This document shows positions 6,678-11,680 of a DNA stretch of 11,680 nucleotides, piece by piece. Where the stretch lies: positions 1-11,680 of the forward strand of contig JACMIV010000307.1 in assembly GCA_014380965.1 (NCBI GenBank), in the 5' to 3' direction. The first letter of the stretch is position 1. The number at the start of each line of letters is the position of its first letter. The DNA comes from Rhizobiaceae bacterium (lineage in GTDB: Bacteria > Pseudomonadota > Alphaproteobacteria > Rhizobiales > Rhizobiaceae). A program made the position numbers and the translations under genes. Below the pieces are notes generated by a model, which did no database searches, was not told the DNA's origin, and saw only the letters and a program-made list of their open reading frames with translations.

Positions 6678-8474
6678 TCAGAACGCGTCCGCGCTCATCG
6701 CCATCATCGTGTCCGAGCCCGTCTCGATCCGCGCCAGATGCGCCGCCGTCTCGGGCATGACGCGCTCCATGAAGAAGCGCGCCGTCACGAGCTTGGCCTC
6801 CAGGAACTCCGTGTGCCCGTTGGCGCCGGCAGCGATCTTCTCCTGCGCCACCTTCGCCATCCGGCCCCACATGTAGCCCAATGCCACGAGACCGAACATG
6901 TGCATGTAGTCGGTGGACGCGGCGCCGGCATTGTCGGGCTTCATCATGGCGTTCTGCATCAGCCACATCGTGGCCTGCTGCAGGTCCTTCGAGCCCTTGT
7001 GGATGCCCTTGGTGAAAGGCGCCATCTTCTCGTCGTTCCGGTGCTCCTCACAGAAGGCGCCGACCTCGGCGAAGAAGGCCTGGACGGCGCGGCCGCCGTT
7101 CAGCGCGAGCTTGCGGCCGACGAGATCGAGTGCCTGGATGCCGTTGGCGCCTTCATAGATCTGAGCGATGCGCGCGTCGCGCACGAACTGCTCCATGCCC
7201 CATTCGGCGACATAGCCGTGGCCGCCATAGACCTGCTGCGCCATCACCGCGTTGTCGAAGCCCTTGTCGGTGAGGACGCCCTTGATGATCGGGGTCATCA
7301 GGCCCATCCAGTCGTCGGCGGCCTGGCGCTCCTTCTCGTCGTCGGCGACGTGGGAAAGATCGCCCTTCAGCGCGGTCCAGAGCACCAGCGCCCGGCCGGC
7401 CTCGTTGATCGAGCGGATGGTGAGGAGGATGCGGCGGATGTCCGGGTGGACGATGATCGGGTCCGCCTTCTTGTCCGGCGCCTTCGCTCCGGAGAGCGAG
7501 CGGCCCTGGATACGGTCCTTCGCGTAGACGACGGCGTTCTGGTAGGCGATCTCCGAGATCGCGAGCCCCTGGATTCCGACGCCGAGGCGCGCCTCGTTCA
7601 TCATCGTGAACATGGCCCGTAGGCCCTTGTCCTTCTCGCCGATGAGATAGCCGGTCGCCTCGTCGTAGTTCATGACGCAGGTGGCGTTGCCGTGGATGCC
7701 CATCTTTTCCTCGATCGAGCCACAGGAGACGCCGTTGCGCGTTCCCGGCTTGCCGCTTTCGTCGAGGACGAATTTCGGCACGATGAAGAGGGAGATGCCC
7801 TTCACGCCCTCGGGCGAGCCCTCGACGCGGGCGAGCACCAGATGGATGATGTTCTCGGAGAGGTCGTGCTCGCCGGCGGAAATGAAGATCTTCTGGCCGG
7901 AAATCTTGTAGCTGCCGTCCGCCTGCGGAGCAGCCTTGCTGCGCAGAAGCCCGAGATCGGTGCCGCAATGAGGCTCCGTCAGGTTCATGGTGCCGGTCCA
8001 GATCCCGTCGATCATGTTTGGAAGGTACGTGCGCTTCTGCGTCTCGTCGCCGTGCAGCGAGATTGCGGCGATCGCGCCGGCGGTGAGGCCGGGATACATG
8101 GCGAAGGACATGTTGGACGAGGAGATGAACTCGTTGACGGCGGCCGACAGCGTGTGCGGCAGACCCTGGCCGCCATATTCCGGATCGGCCGACAATCCGC
8201 CCCAGCCGCCCTCGCGGAAGGTGGCGTAGGCTGCCGCGAAGCCCGCCGGCGTCGTGACCGAGCCGTCCGCATGACGCGTGCAGCCCTCCCGGTCGCCGAC
8301 CTGGTTCAGGGGGTGGAACACTTCCGAAGCAACACGCCCGGCCTCTCCGAGGATCGCCTCGACGATGTCGGGCGTCGCGTCGGAAAAGCCTGGAAGATTA
8401 TTGTATCGCTCGAAGCCGAGCACATCGTTCAGGATGAAAAGCGTGTCCGCAACAGGCGCCTGATAGACCGGCAT
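6678..8474 (-). CDS. Acyl-CoA dehydrogenase, long form with C-terminal extension domain
   Basis: This 598-residue flavoenzyme introduces the trans-2 double bond into acyl-CoA, the first step of beta-oxidation, passing electrons to electron-transfer flavoprotein. A short N-terminal segment precedes the helical N-domain (about 35-155), a beta middle domain (MNLTEPHCGTDLGLL at 163-177, KIFISAGEHD at 195-204) and the helical C-domain (about 280-455). The likely catalytic base is E441 in QIYEGANGIQALDLVGRKLAL. Residues about 465-595 form the extra C-terminal helical domain of the roughly 590-600-residue branch, which includes AcdA-like enzymes and DmdC (3-methylmercaptopropionyl-CoA dehydrogenase). 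It is not the 815-residue E. coli FadE type. The ATG at 8474 has GGGGAGGA eight bases upstream. A promoter and palindromic operator lie 25-90 bp upstream. The fad neighbours favour fatty-acid substrates; a DMSP-type role cannot be excluded. Confidence 0.93.
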   Translation of the reverse strand: MPVYQAPVADTLFILNDVLGFERYNNLPGFSDATPDIVEAILGEAGRVASEVFHPLNQVGDREGCTRHADGSVTTPAGFAAAYATFREGGWGGLSADPEYGGQGLPHTLSAAVNEFISSSNMSFAMYPGLTAGAIAAISLHGDETQKRTYLPNMIDGIWTGTMNLTEPHCGTDLGLLRSKAAPQADGSYKISGQKIFISAGEHDLSENIIHLVLARVEGSPEGVKGISLFIVPKFVLDESGKPGTRNGVSCGSIEEKMGIHGNATCVMNYDEATGYLIGEKDKGLRAMFTMMNEARLGVGIQGLAISEIAYQNAVVYAKDRIQGRSLSGAKAPDKKADPIIVHPDIRRILLTIRSINEAGRALVLWTALKGDLSHVADDEKERQAADDWMGLMTPIIKGVLTDKGFDNAVMAQQVYGGHGYVAEWGMEQFVRDARIAQIYEGANGIQALDLVGRKLALNGGRAVQAFFAEVGAFCEEHRNDEKMAPFTKGIHKGSKDLQQATMWLMQNAMMKPDNAGAASTDYMHMFGLVALGYMWGRMAKVAQEKIAAGANGHTEFLEAKLVTARFFMERVMPETAAHLARIETGSDTMMAMSADAF

Positions 8475-8498
8475 GTCGAAAGTCCTCCCCAGAACCGC

Positions 8499-8524
8499 AC
8501 GTCAAACTTTGACGTTTACGTCAA
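8499..8524. promoter_or_regulatory. Palindromic operator upstream of the acyl-CoA dehydrogenase gene
   Basis: TTGACGTTTACGTCAA at 8509-8524 has 7-bp arms (TTGACGT/ACGTCAA) separated by 2 bp. A further half-site ACGTCAA at 8499-8505 makes a second, outward-facing pair with TTGACGT at 8509-8515. MerR-family proteins bind such closely spaced dyads. As I recall, sites with ACGT half-sites of this kind are described for LiuR, the MerR-family regulator of branched-chain amino-acid and fatty-acid catabolism in proteobacteria. A MerR-family gene lies immediately upstream. The site is just downstream of the predicted transcription start, 25 bp or more before the ATG, which suits a repressor released by an acyl-CoA-type signal. 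The palindrome is seen directly; the regulator assignment is inference. Confidence 0.7.
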
Positions 8525-8532
8525 TCGACACC

Positions 8533-8561
8533 GATATATCGCGTCCCTTCGACCGATACAA
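8533..8561 (-). promoter_or_regulatory. Predicted sigma-70-type promoter of the acyl-CoA dehydrogenase transcript
   Basis: On the minus strand TTGTAT (-35, 8561-8556) is followed after exactly 17 bp by TATATC (-10, 8538-8533). Transcription would start at about 8526, two bases from the outer edge of the palindrome at 8509-8524, giving a leader of about 50 nt. Hexamer matches are fair rather than perfect. The placement next to the operator raises confidence. Confidence 0.5.
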
Positions 8562-8672
8562 GGGCGACGCAACAGCGGGAGTCGCGGCTCCAAAACAGGG
8601 GCCGAACGAAAGCGATACGCGGCCGCGATCACTTCTTCTGGAGCCTATAAGAAAATTGACGGTGGGTCATGG

Positions 8673-8706
8673 AAAAAGCCGATCGAAGCGTCCCCGCGCA
8701 ATCGGC
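8673..8706 (-). terminator. Predicted intrinsic terminator after the MerR-family gene
   Basis: On the minus strand GCCGAT (8706-8701) pairs with ATCGGC (8683-8678), with room for an inner GCG/CGC pairing, and is followed at once by five T residues (8677-8673). It lies 26 bp past the MerR stop and 112 bp before the -35 of the dehydrogenase promoter. This would separate the two transcripts. The large internal loop makes it moderate in strength. Confidence 0.5.
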
Positions 8707-8731
8707 GGCCCATGCGTCGAAGAGCGCGGCG

Positions 8732-9217
8732 TCAGCCTTCTTCGGCGCGCTGGTCGATCCGCTCGCGCACGAACTCGATGGACACGTTCATCGCGTCGAT
8801 CGAGGCATCGAGTTCGCGGCGCTGGTCGATGAGCACCTTCTGCTGTTCCTCGAAGCGCTCGAGCGCGACTGCCAGCTGACGACGCGGGCCGTCCGGCTCG
8901 TGATAGACTTCGATGAGCTGCTTGGCCTCCGTCAGCGAAAAGCCGAGGGTCTTGGCAAGGAGGATGAGACGCAGCCGAGCCCTGTCGCGCCTGGAGTAGA
9001 GGCGCGTCGTGCCGCGCCGCTCGGGGCTCAGCAGCCCTCGGTCCTCGTAGAAGCGCAGCGTTCGCAGCGTCACCCCGAACTCCCGCGCCAAGTCTCCGAT
9101 CTTGAAGATCTGCTTGCCGGTGTCCACCGTTTCGGAGCGTCCGAGCAGGAAGTCGATATCGACCGGAACGGCGTCCTCGTCAGCGATCTCGTGGGCGGTC
9201 AGCTTGTTCATCTGCAT
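8732..9217 (-). CDS. MerR-family transcriptional regulator, probable regulator of the beta-oxidation genes
   Basis: This is a 161-residue DNA-binding protein. After an unusual N-terminal extension of about 36 residues, the MerR helix-turn-helix and wing occupy about 38-106: FKIGDLAREFGVTLRTLRFYEDRGLL, the RRGTTRLYSRRDRARL wing and LLAKTLGFSLTEAKQLIEVY. Residues about 112-158 form the dimerisation coiled coil (LERFEEQQKVLIDQRRELD). No cysteine-rich metal-binding loop is present, so a metal sensor is unlikely; an acyl-CoA ligand as in LiuR-like proteins fits the neighbourhood better. The start may be ATG 9217 or ATG 9211, both with weak ribosome binding sites. The gene faces the same way as the acyl-CoA dehydrogenase gene 257 bp downstream, which carries a palindrome suited to a MerR dimer, and is divergent from the podJ-like gene. 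A weak promoter candidate is TTGCAA (9320-9315) with TATGTG (9296-9291), 18 bp apart. Confidence 0.88.
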   Translation of the reverse strand: MQMNKLTAHEIADEDAVPVDIDFLLGRSETVDTGKQIFKIGDLAREFGVTLRTLRFYEDRGLLSPERRGTTRLYSRRDRARLRLILLAKTLGFSLTEAKQLIEVYHEPDGPRRQLAVALERFEEQQKVLIDQRRELDASIDAMNVSIEFVRERIDQRAEEG

Positions 9218-9521
9218 TTCAAATATCGATCTCTGTCGCCCGGCGTGAGCCGGGTCTCCTGGGTCTGTCTGCGTCGAAGGTGGTAAGGCTCACATATCGG
9301 AGCGAATGCGGCACTTGCAAGACGCTAGGGCATGTTCGCCGCCGAGAACGGCAATCCAGCCTCGCTCCGGCTATCCTTTCTATATCCTGAACGAACCGCC
9401 CGACGTTTAACCACTCGTTTACCGCGTCTGGAGAATGGTCGGCGACAACGATGCGATTGTGGAAATTCAATCTTTGCTGAAGCCGTCGTGCTCTCTGCAA
9501 GGCTCGGGGAGGGGTCCGACG
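9218..9521. other. Divergent intergenic region between the MerR gene and the podJ-like gene
   Basis: These 304 bp hold no gene I can support. Seen in it are an exact 6-bp inverted repeat CCCGGC-GTGA-GCCGGG at 9239-9254, in the predicted MerR leader and without a T-tract; the weak MerR promoter candidate at 9291-9320; the AT-rich stretch TATATC at 9381-9386; a CtrA-like box at 9407-9422; and the strong ribosome binding site GGGGAGGGG (9506-9514) of the podJ-like gene. The GC content drops here relative to the flanking coding DNA. Confidence 0.6.
9407..9422 (+). promoter_or_regulatory. Candidate CtrA-binding site upstream of the podJ-like gene
   Basis: TTAACCACTCGTTTAC fits the alphaproteobacterial CtrA pattern TTAA-N7-TTAAC with one mismatch (TTTAC for TTAAC) and correct spacing. 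It lies 100 bp before the podJ-like start codon. CtrA is the cell-cycle master regulator, and polarity genes including podJ are under cell-cycle control in Caulobacter and rhizobia. No matching -10 element could be placed with confidence. Confidence 0.45.
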
Positions 9522-11680
9522 ATGGTCCAGCGGAACACGGCGTTGCGCCACGACGCAAAAGACGCCGCCAATGCCTCGCTGGCGGCTCTCAGCCGCACGC
9601 TCGAAGCGCTGGAAACGCGCCTTTCCAAGCTAACTCCCGCAGCCGTTCCTGCTGCCTCCGCCCCGCCATTGTTCTCGCCCGCCGAGCAGGCTCGCCCCGC
9701 GCCGCTCGCCCGTGCCCCCGAGCACGATCCAGCCGCGGTTCCTGGCCGACACCGCCCCTCGCTTTCCGACGCCGTTTCCGAGATCGTGTTGCGCCGACAG
9801 ATGCTGGACGAAGCGCCGCGTCCAGTTGCGACTGTGGCGCTAGCCGCACCGGTGCAGCAGGCATCTTTTCCGGCCGCCCCTCGCGCCCATTCCAAGCCCT
9901 CGATGCCCCGCGAGGAGGCCTTCGCACCGCGCGAGGATCGCCCCTCCCGCGAGGAGCGCCTCGACAAGCGCTTCCAGGCGCTCGCCGGCGATGTCGACGC
10001 GCTGCGAGCCGAGGGCAACAACTTTGCGCTGATGGCAGAAGTCGCCGAAGAACTGCAGCGTCTGCGCCACGAGCTGCGCCCAGACGGCTCGCGCAGCGAC
10101 CCGCGCTTCGAGTCGATGCGAGAGGCGTTCGAATCGCTGCGCCGGATGATCGAGACCCGCCAGAGCGCCGACGCGATCGGCGCCGAGATGGCCGACATCT
10201 CGGGCAAGCTCGCGCGCCTCACCGAGGAGGGCGCCGACCGCGCCACCTTGAACACGCTGCGCGCCGAGCTCGAGGAAATGCGCAGCCTGTTTGCCGACGT
10301 CGCCGAGGACATGGCGAAGGAAAAGACCGTCGTCGCCGTCGGACGGCGCTGGGACGCTTTTGAAAATCGTCTGACGCAACAGGCCGAGACGGACACGCAG
10401 TCGCGCACCGACATCAAGAACGAGCTCGAACGCCTGCGCGAATCGCTCCGCTCGCTGGCGAGCGAGGACCATGTGCGCGCCGTCGAGAAGCGGTGGGACG
10501 ATTTCGAGGATCGCTACCTCGGCACCGCCGCGATGCCGAGCGAGGACACGATTTCCAAGCTCCTGCGCGAGGAGCTCGAGACCATGCGCGAAAAGCTCGA
10601 AGGCATGTCCCAGTCCGCCCCGATGCTGGCCGTGGACGAGCGCTGGGATGCGCTGGAGGAGCGGCTGGATTCGCGCCAGGTCGAAGCCAGCATCCAGCGC
10701 CTCGCCGAACGGATGGGCGAGATCGAGGCGACGCTCGCCAGCTTCCCCGCGACCCTCGGAATCGCGCCGCTCGAAGAGCGGATGCGGGCGCTCGGCGCCA
10801 GCGTCGATTCGCTTGCACAGCGCGAGCTAGCCGGCGATCTCGACCATTTCATCGTGCTCGAAGAGCGGCTCGACGAGATCTCGCGCGCCATTGTCGCCGC
10901 TTCGCTCCAAGCGCCCGCCTTCGACATGGGCCCGATCGAGCGAATCGAGGCACGGATCGCGGCGCTGACGTCGCGGGTCGACCGTTTCGCCGACGAAGCG
11001 GACGCCGAGGCCCTTTCGCTTCGCATCGCCGAACTGTCCGACCGTGTCGAGGACATCGCCAATGGCGGGCTCACCGAAGAGCTGAACCGCCGCGTAGCCG
11101 GCCTTGCCGAGCGCCTGGAGACCGTGTTCGCCGAGATCGAGCGGCCGGGCATCGACACCGCCGTCATCGAGGAGCGCCTCGCCGCCCTTGCTCTTCGTCT
11201 CGAGGATGCGGGCCAGCCGCGCATCGACACCGACATGATGCGCTCGCTCGAAGCGCAGATCGCCCGCCTTTCCGAAAGCCTCGCGCAGGCTGGAAGCCTC
11301 TCCTCCGACGAGTTCGACCACGATTTCGACCGCCGTCTCGCGCTCGTCGAGCAGCGTCTCGACGAGAACCGCGACGCGCTGATCGCTGCAGCCCGCCAAG
11401 CCGCCGAAGAGACGGCTGTCCGGATGGAGGCGGCCGGCGAGCGCCGCCAGGGCGAGCACGTCGCCCAGCTTTCGGAGAACCTGCGCTCGCTGGAGCAGCT
11501 CTCGCGCGAGACCGACGACCGTTCCAGCCAAGTCTTCGACGCCGTCCATACGACGCTCCTCAAGATCGTCGACCGTCTGGAGCTCATCGAGGTCGAGATT
11601 TCCAAGGGCGGCGAGCGCGTCGTCACGGTCGCCCGCGACGCCGTTCATGCGGACCGCGCGGCAGCCCACATGGCGGCAGC
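9522..11680 (+). CDS. podJ: PodJ-like polar localization factor, N-terminal part (3' end outside window)
   Basis: The frame is open from ATG 9522, preceded by GGGGAGGGG seven bases upstream, to the window end: 719 residues without a stop. A short opening helix (SLAALSRTLEALETRLSKL, 19-37) is followed by a Pro/Ala-rich stretch (about 38-75), a conserved-looking SLSDAVSEIVLRRQMLDE (80-97), another low-complexity linker, and from about residue 140 nearly continuous charged coiled coil. A 48-50-residue unit with RWDxxExR recurs at W277, W325 and W375. Near the visible end, VFDAVHTTLLKIVDRLELIE (667-686) matches a conserved block of rhizobial PodJ proteins. Full-length members continue with a membrane span, Sel1 repeats and a periplasmic peptidoglycan-binding domain, all beyond this window. 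PodJ marks the old or new pole and recruits division and envelope proteins. The synteny podJ-MerR-acyl-CoA dehydrogenase supports the call. Confidence 0.82.
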   Translation, partial: MVQRNTALRHDAKDAANASLAALSRTLEALETRLSKLTPAAVPAASAPPLFSPAEQARPAPLARAPEHDPAAVPGRHRPSLSDAVSEIVLRRQMLDEAPRPVATVALAAPVQQASFPAAPRAHSKPSMPREEAFAPREDRPSREERLDKRFQALAGDVDALRAEGNNFALMAEVAEELQRLRHELRPDGSRSDPRFESMREAFESLRRMIETRQSADAIGAEMADISGKLARLTEEGADRATLNTLRAELEEMRSLFADVAEDMAKEKTVVAVGRRWDAFENRLTQQAETDTQSRTDIKNELERLRESLRSLASEDHVRAVEKRWDDFEDRYLGTAAMPSEDTISKLLREELETMREKLEGMSQSAPMLAVDERWDALEERLDSRQVEASIQRLAERMGEIEATLASFPATLGIAPLEERMRALGASVDSLAQRELAGDLDHFIVLEERLDEISRAIVAASLQAPAFDMGPIERIEARIAALTSRVDRFADEADAEALSLRIAELSDRVEDIANGGLTEELNRRVAGLAERLETVFAEIERPGIDTAVIEERLAALALRLEDAGQPRIDTDMMRSLEAQIARLSESLAQAGSLSSDEFDHDFDRRLALVEQRLDENRDALIAAARQAAEETAVRMEAAGERRQGEHVAQLSENLRSLEQLSRETDDRSSQVFDAVHTTLLKIVDRLELIEVEISKGGERVVTVARDAVHADRAAAHMAA
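10344..10667 (+). repeat. Threefold degenerate repeat within the podJ-like coding region
   Basis: The codons for RRWDAFENRL, KRWDDFEDRY and ERWDALEERL begin near 10344, 10488 and 10638, with the Trp codons at 10350, 10494 and 10644, that is 48 and 50 residues apart. Each is followed by a run of heptad-like sequence with a RxELExxRExL-type element. This is protein-level repetition; the DNA copies are clearly diverged. Confidence 0.6.

Noticed and set aside
6456..7622. 388-residue plus-strand open frame opposite the acyl-CoA dehydrogenase and hicA
   Set aside because: Low-complexity Arg/His/Asp composition without any recognisable domain; the minus-strand genes explain the region.
7692..8879. 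395-residue plus-strand open frame covering the dehydrogenase promoter
   Set aside because: It is a shadow of the dehydrogenase gene that happens to run through the promoter and MerR end; no ribosome binding site or family features.
9239..9254. CCCGGC-GTGA-GCCGGG as a terminator
   Set aside because: It has no T-tract on either strand and lies in the leader of the MerR gene, so it is at most a leader hairpin.
10514..11626. 370-residue Ser/Arg-rich open frame on the minus strand within the podJ-like gene, with similar ones at 9467-10417 and 10827-11669
   Set aside because: They are antisense shadows of G/C-ending codons. The plus frame from 9522 is open to the window end, has a strong ribosome binding site and conserved PodJ-like blocks.

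Overview
The window looks like chromosomal DNA of an alphaproteobacterium of the Hyphomicrobiales (Rhizobiales). The DNA is GC-rich with G/C-ending codons. It carries a rhizobial-type PodJ polarity protein beside a MerR regulator and a beta-oxidation cluster, a possible CtrA-type site, and a palindromic intergenic repeat of the kind common in rhizobia. From memory, Sinorhizobium meliloti has podJ1 next to an acyl-CoA dehydrogenase, a thiolase and fadB; this window keeps that order with extra genes inserted. The family within the order cannot be fixed from the sequence alone.

Layout. 1-992 (+): 3' part of a YihY/BrkB-family membrane protein. 993-1558: no strong gene; one doubtful small ORF and a pair of inverted RIME-like palindromic arms. 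1559-3766 (-): fadB, a bifunctional enoyl-CoA hydratase/3-hydroxyacyl-CoA dehydrogenase. 3931-4716 (+): stand-alone EAL-domain c-di-GMP phosphodiesterase, opposite in direction to its neighbours. 4766-5974 (-): fadA thiolase. 6032-6457 and 6450-6656 (-): hicB antitoxin and hicA toxin, overlapping by 8 bp. 6678-8474 (-): long-form acyl-CoA dehydrogenase. 8475-8731: its promoter, a palindromic operator and the terminator of the gene upstream. 8732-9217 (-): MerR-family regulator. 9218-9521: divergent intergenic region with a CtrA-like box. 9522-end (+): N-terminal 719 residues of a PodJ-like coiled-coil polarity factor, running off the window.

How the genes fit together. The acyl-CoA dehydrogenase, FadB and FadA carry out the four steps of fatty-acyl-CoA beta-oxidation. 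The MerR protein is the obvious local regulator: the dehydrogenase promoter carries TTGACGTTTACGTCAA just downstream of the predicted start site, an architecture suited to repression. The pathway genes are interrupted twice. A hicAB toxin-antitoxin pair sits between the dehydrogenase and fadA with almost no spacing, and a reverse-oriented EAL gene separates fadA from fadB. Transcription from the dehydrogenase promoter would therefore have to pass through hicAB and then antisense through the EAL gene to reach fadB, unless fadB has its own promoter.

No wholly new system is evident. The most unusual feature is this interrupted, possibly antisense-coupled beta-oxidation locus.
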